Shown here: in pieces, positions 36,628-47,900 of the stretch
Position numbering within the stretch: position 1 is the stretch's first letter
Layout of the letters: each line of letters begins with the position of its first letter
Source: Blattamonas nauphoetae
Taxonomy: Eukaryota > Preaxostyla > Oxymonadida
Assembly: GCA_033064195.1 (NCBI GenBank)
Contig: JARBJD010000184.1
Span: forward strand, 83,318 to 147,317
Length of the DNA: 64,000 nucleotides
Reading direction: 5' to 3'
Made by a program: the position numbers and the translations under genes
Notes under the pieces: model-generated
The model's input: only the letters and a program-made list of their open reading frames with translations
The model's database searches: none
What the model was told of the DNA's origin: nothing

Positions 36628-36950
36628 CAGGGTGAGCCAAAAGTAACCTTCTCTAGGGGCCGATCAAAGCCTTTTTCGACAAAAGTTAAAAAAGAGAGTT
36701 TCAAGACGTGAAATATGAAGAGAGTGATCATTAAAGCTTAACTGAATTCTCGTTCGTTTTTTGTCAGAAATCGGGACATGCGAACGATCTGACTTCATTC
36801 GTACACTGCACTGAAGTTGATTAGAAAGAAATCAGTGAATGAGGTGGTGAGCAAACAGTATAGCGACAACGATCTCTATTTGATGTTTGTTTTCGAAAAG
36901 ATGACATAAAAACACAATTGTGGGATGAAGGTTACTTTTGGCTCACCCTG
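36628..36950. mobile_element. MITE 1, 323 bp, mariner-like ends
   Basis: The left end CAGGGTGAGCCAAAAGTAAC continues to a perfect 24-bp inverted repeat (36628-36651 against 36927-36950). TA flanks both ends (36626-36627, 36951-36952). The CAGGGTG start and the TA duplication are typical of mariner-family elements. There is no coding capacity. The TA on the right is shared with MITE 2. Confidence 0.9.
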
Positions 36951-36952
36951 TA

Positions 36953-37285
36953 CAGGGTGTTCAGAAAGTAATGTGATCAAGTTGGGCCGATCACCTCCCA
37001 TCTTGAATGATTCGAAGCATCGACCATCTTTTTCCATATATCTTTGATATTAATTTCCAAAACTTTTTAAATCTCCTCAGTCTCATTGCTAAAGGGGAGA
37101 TATAGAGGCAGATCACAAATTTGGACGTGCGCAGATCGTGAAGTATCCACGAAGATCTCGTTCAGGCAGCACCTTTAATGTTTTTCAATGACAAAAATAT
37201 GAAGAAAGAGACGTAGAATAGATGTTAGACGAGACATTGATACGCGATCGGCCCAACTTGATCACATTACTTTCTGAACACCCTG
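36953..37285. mobile_element. MITE 2, 333 bp, mariner-like ends
   Basis: A perfect 40-bp inverted repeat: the left arm 36953-36992 begins CAGGGTGTTCAGAAAGTAAT, and the right arm is 37246-37285. TA lies outside both ends (36951-36952 and 37286-37287). The first seven bases match MITE 1 but the rest of the arms differ, so it is a different family with the same type of end. It has no coding capacity and ends 15 bp before the ATG of the transposase gene. Confidence 0.92.
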
Positions 37286-37299
37286 TAAGAGGGTGAAAA

Positions 37300-39104
37300 A
37301 TGAACTCAAACAGTTTTACAAGAGTGTGTCTTCCTTCTTTCTTCAATTCTTCGTTTCTTCTAGGTGAATTAAACACATTGCTGACATTATTGTCATCAAT
37401 CTACAATAAAAGTCACGAAAGTGAAAAAGTCACACTGATGCAGTGCGTGGCGCAGGTCGCCTCTGAAGAAGAGTTGCGGATTTGCGGATTCGGCTTCACC
37501 CACGGGCAATTCAAATACGCCCGAAGCCGCTTCGACCACAACACCGGTCAGCCACGCACGGCAACACATGTCCGGCCTGAAAGCAAATCGGTGTCCATAC
37601 TTTTCTGAATCATACCTTCATTTTTCAGGCCATTGACATTGAAAAGGATGAGGAGTTAATGGCTGCAATAATTGCCAATACAACTCCATCCTGCGAGAGC
37701 CAGGCTCGCATAAATCGACGGTCGGTGAAAAAACAGAGTGTGCTCCCCTTTTTATCAATCCCCATAGAATTAGTTCCGACCATTTTGGAGGATCTGGATG
37801 AGTCTGACGTGGAGTTTCTGAATCAACCAGAAACTCCGAATAGACGTCCAGAAGAGCCAAGCATAGTGCTCCCACATCCAGTTACACACCAAAAATCCTC
37901 CAAAAAGACTGAACCACGTCTGTTAAAGACAACAAAAAAGGATCTGCATCAGGAACTAGTCAAGTCAGGTAAAACAACAATGCATTACTCTACCTTCTGT
38001 AAAAAGACACCATTCCTTAAAAAACCAAAAAGAAGGACCGACCTCTGCCACATATGTGAGCGGGGGAATACACTCGAAAGAAAAGAAGAATCTCTGAAAC
38101 AAATCAACAAAAAACTCACAGCAAACGAAGAAAAAGAAAAACAAACAATACAAAAGCACAGAAAGGTAGCAGAAGCGCAGAGGCAGTTTTATCATGATAC
38201 CGTCTCCAAGTTGGACGATCACTCGGCGGTGATCGTCATGGATTTTAAAGAAAACTGGCAGCTGCCACTGTCACCCAACCAACTTGGGCACGACTTTTAC
38301 AATCGCACTTCAGTTTCTCATTTATGCATTTCTGTACTCACTTCAGTTGATTCTGTTTCTCACACCGCATATCACAACTTTATTTCTCCCGTGCTTTCGC
38401 ACGATCATCGTTTTGTGGAGGAGTGCCTCCACGAGATTTTCACTTCACCTCTTTATTCCAAGAAAAAGCACTTCACCATTTTCACCGACACTGGTCCCCA
38501 CTTCAGGAACCAGTTCGTTCTTGGCTTTCTGTTGTCTGACAAGAATCCCCTCCTTCGAGGGAAGCACATCACCTATTCTTTCTTTGCCGAACACCACGGA
38601 AAGAACATTTGTGATTCCGAGTTCGGTCTTTGTACTCGTTTAGTTTCTTCTCATCTTGAGAACACTCTTTCTTCTTCCGATGATTTACGTGCTTTCTTTA
38701 AAGCAGTTACCGAACCCCTGAATGAATCGAAGACAGATTCATCACACCACTTTCACGAGTATGTGCTTATTTGATTTTTCACTCATTCTAGGCATACGAC
38801 GTTCAGTACTGCACACAAACACAACGTGCTCATTATTCAGGGGCTGAAGCAGTTTCTGGGCTTCAGAAGGAAAGGAACGTCGCTACTGGGGGCACATGTG
38901 TGTGTGAGGGAGGGCAGTTTCAATGTTATTCTCGACTATCACGAGAAGTTGGCGAAGGATGACAAGGTGAGGAAGGTGTTCGAGAAGGAAAGGGTGGAGA
39001 GGGTTGAAGATCTTGTTTTATCTCACACTTTAATTTCTTTAACAGATTTACGTTATGATTCTTTCAATTCTTCATCTGATTTCACCTCACAACCCACCAA
39101 CTAA
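37300..39104 (+). CDS. DDE-like transposase of a cut-and-paste element, three exons
   Basis: Joining 37300-37590, 37629-38758 and 38792-39104 gives a continuous frame of about 577 residues. The first exon ends in a segment (ICGFGFTHGQFKYARSRFD) typical of the N-terminal part of a widespread eukaryotic transposase-like family. The middle exon has a Cys-pair (LCHICERG), a Glu/Lys coiled-coil, and three acidic motifs: VIVMDFKENWQLP, FTIFTDTGPHFRN and FFAEHHGKNICDSEFG. These fit a DDE/D catalytic core. The third exon completes the C-terminus. The last intron is well defined, the first less so. The intact frame suggests it may be active or recently so. The start codon sits right beside MITE 2, so the true start might be elsewhere. 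No own inverted repeats were found. Confidence 0.7.
37591..37628 (+). other. probable 38-nt intron
   Basis: The interval starts GTGTCC, ends CATTTTTCAG, and holds an in-frame stop for the upstream exon. Removing it joins the two exons in phase 0. The donor is not of the GTATGT type seen in the next intron, so confidence is moderate. Confidence 0.55.
38759..38791 (+). other. 33-nt intron
   Basis: GTATGTGCTT at the 5' end and a pyrimidine-rich CACTCATTCTAG at the 3' end. It contains the stop that would otherwise end the upstream frame (38772-38774). Removing it joins the upstream frame to the downstream frame in phase 2 without any stop. Confidence 0.85.
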
Positions 39105-40456
39105 ATTATTTATGGGTTTGATCCATCACCTGGCTTAGCTTCCCAGATCTTTGATCGAAGAAGACTAGCTTGATTCCGTCCTGGGTGACCATTTGCGTCA
39201 CCCTTGAAGGGCTTGGGCTCAGAATCAGGCTCCCAGCAGGATGATGGAGAAAAACCCTCCAACTACATTCTTGTTTCTTCATTCTCTCTCATTTCTTCTT
39301 AGAACGACTTGGAATCTTCTGAAATAGCTCTCATTGTATGTTTTTTCAACTTTCTAACTCTCATATTCAGATTGAACAACTTCTCCTGACAAAGTCGTCG
39401 AGAAAGCAACAAGACTTCTCATAGATTCGATCTCGTTCCATTTTCCTCTTTCTTCTCATGATTTGCAGATTCAAGCCGAAAATGAGCAGCGAATCATTGG
39501 GATTGGAGATGAACCTCGTTGATCCCGTTTGTACTCTTTCTTTCCTCGTCTTTTCAGAACTCCAACTTAAACACAAACCAAAAGTTTCACTGACAGCATC
39601 CTCACTCTTGTTTCGGTCAACGATCTCACACTCGTAAGTCGGCAGTAAATCTCGCAACAGAAACGATCAAAGGGATTGACACCGAGCTCTGTTGCGAAAT
39701 AGCTGGGAGTTCATTTCTCCAGGACTTGTTTACCGTTCTGCAGCCACTTCAGATTCAGTCCGATGAATCCTCTCTCCACGGCAATCTTCTGGAATTGATC
39801 ACCATTCTCCTCTCAAGTCTCTCATCATTTGGATTGTAGACGCTGGAAGATTCACGCACTACATCGAAAACCATTCATTTTCAAAAAGGTATTCTGCAAC
39901 TTGTTGAGGTTTTTAAACCTTATGTTCACAAGTTCTGCCTCCTCCAAAATTGCATCGATTCAACACCAACGGAACGCTGGCTACTCGCTCTCATAACATT
40001 AATGAACCGGATTTATCCTTCTCAGTCATTTTTCAGCTATTCAATCGCTTTTATTCCTATCCCTATCACGATCACCACGCTGTACATTTCTTCAAGCGAT
40101 GAAGAAACACTTGGCTCCTTTCTATCTTAGACATGCTGATATGTCTCAATGAATGGAAGAACTTGGCTCCTTCCCTGCAAAATATAGGATAAACTTCCCT
40201 CAGAAGACTGATCTCGGAAGGCTTCGAGGATGCAGTTGAAGTTCGCCAACAGAATGATCAATCCCAATGAAGCAGACGAAACATTGTCAAATACTGCTCG
40301 GTTTTGCTAGTCATTATTCGAGGGAATGTTCTGTCGAGGTTTTAAGACAAATTGCGACATTGTCCAGATTCTGTTTCTCCGAAACAGTCCCAATCTGAAA
40401 ATACCAATCTCAAAGATTAACTGACTGAATCAAAAGTTCACAGAAGTGTCTAGAGA
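39105..40456. other. no recognisable gene
   Basis: Short frames only. A small GGGTGAC/GTCACCC inverted repeat lies near 39183-39204. Nothing else supportable. Confidence 0.4.
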
Positions 40457-43400
40457 GTGATTAAATCAATGGAAGCAGACAGAACGGCCCAGTTGATGCC
40501 GTTGAAATCGAAGCGGGACCTGGTGTCATCAGAGCGGACAGAAGGGCTGCATTTGTCACCCAAAGTGAGCCGATCGAGGTCAGTTGACTTGGAGGATTCA
40601 CCGTCGATGAATTACATGCGAACACTTGACATTCTGTCGATATCGCGTTCAGATCTGACGAAGATGAAGTTTGGGGACTGTGCTGAAGATGGATGGGGAG
40701 ATGGAAATGAAAATGAGAATGGAATGGGAAATGGGGCTGATGTGAGCGTGAGCAACGACGTTTGTGAAATTGGAAGCCATTCAACAAATGATGTGCTCCC
40801 AACGCTGGGCAAAGACGAGGAAGGATGGAGTGGTGCAGAAACTGGGCCAAAATTGTTTAGCGAACGGACCGTGCAATTTGTAGTTCCATCACTTTCGGAA
40901 GAAGCGAGAATAGCAAGCGCTGAAGTTGGACATCTGAAACCCGAGTTTGCCGTGCTGCCAAACTTTTTCTCGCAGAGTTCGCCCGAAATGGGTCAGAATT
41001 CGTTGGGGACTGATATTTCGAAGTCGACGAGCATGTCTGAGCCTTTGTTGGATGTTAGGATGCGAACGACTCGCGACGCTGCCGAACAGCTGCCTCCCGC
41101 GCCGTCGATTCTGACGACACCGCCGACGAAGATGTCGAGTGGGCCATCGGCTGACGAGTTCTCGCCTCAATTTTCGGGAAAGCTGCAACAGGAAGCGTTG
41201 CCGATGACTTTTGGTTTTCCTCCTTCGACACCGTTTCTGCAGTGGGACAAGTTGGATGCAGAGGAAGTATCGGATTGAGTGAAGCGAGTGGGGGCGATGG
41301 AGGGACACGCCTCGCTGCCGAGGGACGAGCCACCTGGAGTCTCGCTGTCGTTCCTGACAGATAAGGATCGGGATCGAGATGGGGATGGGGAGAGGACGAA
41401 GAGTCGGGATAAATGGGAAGGAGAGAAGGGAGGCGAGTCGGAAGGGCAGGTTGTGTCGTTCACGAAGGTTGAGGTTGAGAAGGAAGACGATGAGGCAGTG
41501 AATGAGCTGATGAAGATGATTGGACTTTGGCGAGAGTGGCTGGAGAAGAAGAAGGGAGTGTCGCTTGTTGATCTTGTTGTGAGCTCGCAGGAGGAGTGTG
41601 GGAGGCGGATCGAGGTTGATGTTGCTCGATCGAAGCGGCGTCTGAGACGACAACAGCGAAAGCAGAACCGAAGTAGAAGTTCACGCCGAACTCAACGAGC
41701 GTCGGTTGTACCTCGTGTGCCACTGAATGATTTGTCTCGTGGGTTGGAATTGCTGTTGACTGAACTGGAAGAAGAGACGCCTCAAGCGAGTTCGACAGCT
41801 CGTGTTCAGTTCTCAACAAATCGATGGATTGTGTTTGAACTTCAGCGATTGTTCGCGACGCTTCTTTCGTCGCAGAACGAAGCGACGACGAGGACAGGTC
41901 TGACAATCGTTTGGATGGACGACTCGCGATGCAGGAAGCCAACAAGACATTCTGGAACGAAACCATCTTCTTCTGGAAGCGCTGGAAGTCGAACCGCGTG
42001 AAGTACTCTCAGTATGGGAGCGAGTCAGAGAACGCGGAAGCATTCCGAGATATGTCTGTTCCCCTTCTTTCCTCTTCGACGGACATGGGTGGAGAGAACC
42101 AGTATTTCTGCTCGGAATGCTCGTCGAAAGTGGATGCTATTCGATATTCTGTTCTGTTGTCAGTCCCTCCTTTTCTCAGACTCGCTCTGATGCGCTTCAG
42201 TTATGACTGGGAAAGGGAATCGAGAGTGAAGAAGGGGAAGGAGCACGTTTTTGTTGGGAAGAAGGTGAAGTCGTCAGCACCTCTGCTCTCTCTCGACTTC
42301 TTCAATAAGAACTGGATGGCGAAGGAAGCTCGAAGATGGGCAGACAAATCGAAAGATCGCATATCACCAACGTCGACGGAGGAGGAATCGATCGCCGAGC
42401 AGTTGAATCGCGTGAAGGCCTCTCTCACCATACCTCCCACCCACGTCACACTTCCTTCCGATCTCATGCTGTTCGCAACGCATGCTTCTGATGTGCTGAG
42501 TGCAAGTCTGTCGGGGCGTCATGCAAAAGAGACTCGTGAAAAACAAACAAAAAAGCTGTCGGCTGACCCAGAACACGTTGAAGAAAGAGAAGAAGAATCG
42601 GATCATCAACCCCAGTTCACGAAAACACCATTATTCATAAGACGAGAATTAACACCAATCTCCCTCTCAGAGAACCTATCGTCCCTCATCGACATCTCAC
42701 CCATCCATCCCGATTTTGTGTCAACCAAGCCTCATTCTCAATCCAGGACATAACTGCACGCAGCATGCTCACATACAGTTCCATCGCTTCAGCCTCATCA
42801 ACATCGTTCCCTGTTCCTCGCACAATCAATTCTCTATTCGTTCTTTCACCAGAACTTCCACTTCTCGAGTCAGATTGTTGTGTTGGATCACTTTTGGATC
42901 ATCCGCCGACTTTGGTTGTCTTGCTCCCGACAATGGACACAACACACTGGCCGTCTGTGCTGTGTGACTGTTCGTTCCACCATCTCGCCCTCCGCCTTTC
43001 CTCCGATGTGAAGTCTCTCAATAAGACACACTCTCCAACCGATCTTCTTCTAGTCCCATCATCGTCGTCCTGCCATCCCATCCTGCTCGTTGATTCACTC
43101 ACCACCATCACTTTCGTCCACCAATCAGCCTTTTCCTCACTTAACAGCTCGTTCGCAGATGTCGAACGCATTCCTCGCCTCTTTACAACGAGACTAGAAG
43201 AAGTATTTTCATCCTTCGAGATTCTTTCTCAATCACCGCACACCAAAACAGAGAGCAGGAAGAAGAAAGCATGTTTTATCGACATCGCTGAGGTAGCGTT
43301 CCAGTCCGAGATTGACGGAATCCATCAAAATCAAAACCGAGCAGACTTCCAACTCGGAGTGGATCTTGGCCGTGTTTTGGTTTGTCTCGATCTGGACGAG

Positions 43401-44470
43401 AGTGAGGAGAAGTCACTTTCCTCCAACCAAAACAGAGGAATGTCATTCTTGTGGAAACAGCTGAACAAGAGACAGAAAACAACGAAGTTGGTCACTCTTC
43501 GTCGTCAATTGTTGTTCACTGCACTCTAACAGTGTCTGCCCTCGTCCTTCCTCTGTTCTGTCACGTCTCCTTCGGCAATATCGTCGTCTCACTTCAGAAT
43601 TGTATAATGACAACAGACGAGCACTCAACTTCAGCGCTGTCACTTGCCTTGACTGTACAGGGTGTGGAAGTGTCTGCGAGCAGGGCCGACCACCACATCC
43701 CCATTTTCTCCGTCGAGAAGAACGTTCACTCTTCTCTCACGCCTCCTCAGCCAAAAGATCCGAGCAGTGGTCCCTCCTTCAATCAGCCGCATCTGTCTCT
43801 CGTTCAGACCAATCCACGACTCGCAGCCACTCCCATATGTTTCATTCTTGCGAAACAAGACCGGACTGATCGTCGTTCCGGCGTTCTTCAGAAGCATCTC
43901 CTTCTCAGCGGACTCATCAAATACGTCGAACTCCTCTTCCTCCCCGCCGGGTTTGTTGTCTTCGATCGTGTGTGAGAGTGTCGATTTGATCTCGCAAATG
44001 TTCTCCAAGTTGTCCAGTCAACCTCCCCCACAAACAACTCCTGAACTTCCAACCAAAATGCATCTCGAATTCTGGGCTGACGAAAGTCTTGTTGTCGTCG
44101 ACCCGCAGAACCAATACGCTCTCGACACGAATCATCGTCTGTCGCATCAATGATTCAGAACGCTATCGCTCCAAAATACGATATCGAACAACCAATCCTC
44201 CGCCCAGCACAAGAAGCATCGGAACCACTATCGGAGAATAAAGAATCCTCTTCCTGTCTTCTCCGATTTCACGGCATTCGGGAAGCAATCACAAAGTCGC
44301 TCCATTTCCCCAACACAGCAAAATGTGACCTCGCTCTCACCCCCTACACAGACAGTTCCTCGACAGGCTCGGCATTTTTCGTCAGCCTCTCCTCCAAGGA
44401 AGGTACAGAGGACGTTGTTTGGCCTTCGCCATTGCACGTCACCGATTGTGATTCACGCTTCGGAAACTGA
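40457..44470 (+). CDS. probable ubiquitin-specific protease (USP/C19 family), frames interrupted
   Basis: The best part lies at 41780-42340. FELQRLFATLLSSQNEA resembles the segment after the catalytic Cys box of USPs, and RLAMQEANKTF the QQDAxEF region. YFCSECSSKVDAIRYS, then PPFLRLALMRFSYDW and RVKKG, match the zinc-finger/palm region (YxCxxC...P..L.L.LxRF.yD). These enzymes cleave ubiquitin from proteins in cytosol or nucleus. Upstream, 40457-41278 is Ser-rich and separated by one in-frame TGA from 41279-42001. The frame changes at about 41.87-41.92 kb. The C-terminal part continues in other frames to about 44.47 kb. Short introns are likely but not placeable. The catalytic Cys and His boxes were not identified with certainty, so it could also be an inactive homologue. 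Confidence 0.5.
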
Positions 44471-46058
44471 TCCGTCGATCTTCGCTTTCCTTCATTCATC
44501 GTTTGATCGCCAACGTCGACACTCTTCCACAGTGAAGGATACTCACATGTCCTGACCATCTTTGATTTGATGTTCAAACGCGAAAAAGTCGTGAATGCAT
44601 CAAACACAGCCCCAGAACCAGAAAAAACCGATGACGTGATTGGGACCAGTGTTATTCTTCATTCATCTTGTGTTGTTAAACTCCATACTCATCTCACAAT
44701 ATAATTATTGTCAAGGATTTTCAAAAACGAAGGAAGAGCTGTTGATTGATTGCTCTTCATCCAGTAAATAGTCGATCAAACCGCTCGTCAAACATCTGCA
44801 TTGTTTCCCTCGCGGATCTTCAGGTTTCCGGCACGAACTTCGTCCGCACCAATCAAAGGTATTCAAACCCCCCTCCCATGGGAGGAATCCATGCAGCACC
44901 GTACTGTTCCAGCTACAATCACAGAGTTTTCTAACAATCTTGCAGAAAATGCATGAAAAGAGAAAGATATTAGAAAACGATCTGAACTCAGATAGAAACA
45001 ACAGCAGGGAGAGGACCAGGGACACAAAGACAAAGACAAGAGCGAAGAGCAGCCCACTTTCTGTCTCACAGAAATATGACGCTAAGAAGAAGGAAAAAGG
45101 CTATGAAAGTTACTATAAAAGTGGGGCAGGAGCGACAAAGGAAGTACGAAAGGAAGAATAAAAGAAGAAATAGAAGAACCAGAAAATTACAGGAATGCAA
45201 CCATTGAGTTGAAACGATGAGAAGGGGGAAAGACAAGAATTGAAGAAGCGAAAAAAGAAAGAGGATGAAGAAAAATGTACCCGCGAACAAAACGAACAAA
45301 TGAAGAAAGAAGGGCAAAGAATCAAGTCCGACGCAATAGGAAGACGGTCAATGGCAGAGAAATCAGACAAAGGGTAAAAAGATGAAGAAGGAAGCGAGGC
45401 ATATGATGATGAAGCAAATATACTTCCACACGAGAAGCCTCACGAACATCGTCCCGCCATTAGATGATCAAAACATCGACAAGGATTATAGCTGTGTGAC
45501 ACTCCTCTCTTCTCATCACACCCCTTCAGTCACTTACAGCGACAACAAAATCAACTGATGAATACCTCCATGAAGCGAGAATATCGATCCTTCTCCCTTT
45601 CACGATCTCGATCCAATTCCAATTCCACCCATCTTCAACTACGCCTGGAGCGGATAAGGATAAATGATTATTCACTTTAGAACAATTTGAAGGAGTGTTT
45701 CCAGACTCATCTCGATCGAACAATCCGTCTTGCTTGGTCAACCCTCTTTCGATCTCACCACACGCCTTTCTGACAGCCTCACGACATGATCACCTCACTG
45801 GTCGAAGATATACTCTTCTTTCAACTACCTCTTCGGACCATCCTTCCAACCAGCGAGTTTACTTCGTTCTTCGTGTTATCTCGAACTTTTCCTCGCTCCC
45901 ACCGTCACTCACCACAAAACTAAAGGACCATTCCTTTGACATTTGCATTTCACACGTTAACCATTATCAACGGATTTTCTTACGGAAATGTGTTCTTTTT
46001 CCTTCTCTTTTTTATCAACCGATGATCGACCCAACTATTTTTCTTCAGAGACAAGGAA
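44471..46058. other. no clear gene; purine-rich stretch
   Basis: 44940-45420 is strongly purine-rich on plus and gives Lys/Glu/Arg-rich frames with no motif. The rest holds only short frames. Confidence 0.4.
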
Positions 46059-47333
46059 ATGGTGAACATCGAAAAGTTAAGATTTTCCCGCTATTTTCTG
46101 TCTATTGAACACGACATTATGAAGAAAACGGTAAAATTACAGTCCTTTCTGGCATTTTATCAAAAAGAGGTGCTCGAACTTTTGGACGATCACGAAAATA
46201 TTGTCCCAACTTTGTTCACTTTTTCAGCCTATCGAATTCGCTTGCGAAGAGGTATCGCTTCAACAGTTCTCAAATATCCATCCAGAACGTGGATATACCG
46301 ATTTTTAAAAAGGCACACTTCCATCCACTCTGTTCTGCCGACCCCTGTTGATGAGTTACGCTTCCGCGCTTCCACCGTCCAAAACATACTTCCTTTCCTG
46401 CGAAAACTGTTGAAACTGGTTGAAGAACACAGATACCATCCGGATCTTATCATCCAGATGGATGAAACAAGCCTACAATCGAAAGCTTTTCGGCCTTCAA
46501 AATGTATCGGTTCGACGCCAAAGGGGAAATACTACGGTATGGTCACAAAGCCAATGTCAAAAATGACCGCGTTGTTTGTTGGTGCAGCTTCAGGCAGACC
46601 GTACAAAACCCACCTACTATTTCCTCCCAACATGGATCTTCCAAGGCTAGATGACTACAAATACACGAGGTACACTATCACCCAGACCCCAAGGGGGTGG
46701 ATGACAAAGGAAGTCTTTGCGTCGATCATGATGAACCACGTGTACCATGAGATTGAATCTGTACGGAGGGATCACATCTCAGAGAAAGAAGAATATGACA
46801 GGAGAAGAGCTACAGAGAAAACCAAGCCGAAGAAGACGAGTCCCAAGAAGCAAGTTGAACCAAGAGCTGAATCAAAGAGAAACCATGTACCGTATGCATG
46901 GTTGTCAGGATTAGTGGATACCGATGGTGGAATCGCTCGTCGAGAAGGACCAACGACGAAGGAGAAAAGTGTGGAGCAGACGAGAAGAATGGGGGACAAT
47001 GCTGAGCAGATGAGATCGATGGGAGTCGGAAGGTGGGAGTTCCGAGGAGAGACAAAAATAAGAGAGGCCGGGATGTTGTGTGTGATTGGTTGAGTCGAGA
47101 GGAAAAGAATGACATCCCCAAACAACGTGAAGAAGGACTCCTCCTGGTATTGCGAGGCGGAGAGGGAGAGTGCTGTGAGGGATGTGTACGGTGAGTCGAA
47201 GAGGCTTCTATTGGCCGGGCTTGTTGACGTTGGGGTTTGTGCTGATCAGGTATATGTCATTCGTCAAGTTGAGAGCGTCCGCAATTGGCAATGTGGACTT
47301 CACCTTTTTGAGTTCGATGGAAGCAGGAAATGA
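46059..47333 (+). pseudogene. pogo-like (DDE_1) transposase with LAGLIDADG-like segment, broken
   Basis: The first 240 residues follow the pogo/DDE_1 layout: a W(I)YRFLKRH helix end, the first catalytic Asp in LIIQMDETSLQ, then MTALFVGAASG and GWMTKEVFASIMMN. After a Lys/Arg/Glu-rich linker, the expected second catalytic region reads AWLSGLVDTDGGI, which looks as much like a LAGLIDADG homing-endonuclease motif as like a DDE motif. A TGA (about 47092) interrupts the frame. In the same frame, about 100 residues further on, LLLAGLVDVGV follows. The third catalytic acid was not found. The element is thus truncated, degenerate, or interrupted by an endonuclease-like insertion. Inverted repeats were not detected. 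Confidence 0.6.
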
Positions 47334-47423
47334 TGGTTGGCTTCTCTCACTGAGAAAGAAATCCCTGACACGGTGAAGATCGTCGCAGGACTAGATTCGT
47401 TGTCTGAGAATCAGAAATATCAC

Positions 47424-47900
47424 TCACACCCAGCTCCTTTCGGATACATCATTCGCCTTGTCCGTCTCACTAAATCTTGGCTCCATGGAAGTGTTGAGAA
47501 GAGTCTGCATTGCGAACAGAACGAAGAGAGTGTTGCTGTTAACTTCGGTGAACTGATCCTTGTTTGATATCACATCAGTTTTGAAGATGGCGAACAGGGT
47601 TTGCATGGCTGACCGAAACAGCTTCAGACGATCATCTTTCATCAGCCACGTGATCTGATCCTTCATCTTCCAGTTGCATACGAGACAGCTTTGTCCGTTG
47701 ATCACGAAACTGTCTTTCCCATTCCCTGTTGGTGGGACAGACAGAGTCTCTTCGAAGGGGATGAAGTGCGGAGGGATTTTGTCGTTGAGGCAAATGGATC
47801 TGTCGAACATTTTGCCAAACGTGTATCGATGGTCGTCGTTCTGACAAAGAAAGCAGGACTTGACGGAGCGGGGACATCGAAGCAGATGTGGCTGATGATT
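47424..47900 (-). pseudogene. decayed protein-coding sequence, related to 19.7 kb
   Basis: This minus frame runs from a Cys-containing start (SCFLCQNDDHRYTFGKMF) through PPHFIPFEETLSV and a QSCLVCNWKMKDQITW segment to IFKTDVISNKDQFTEVNS. The IFKTD part resembles the decayed minus-strand sequence at 19.68-19.9 kb. Further weak pieces occur upstream on minus to about 49 kb in other frames. No known family. Two Cys pairs could bind metal. Confidence 0.3.
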
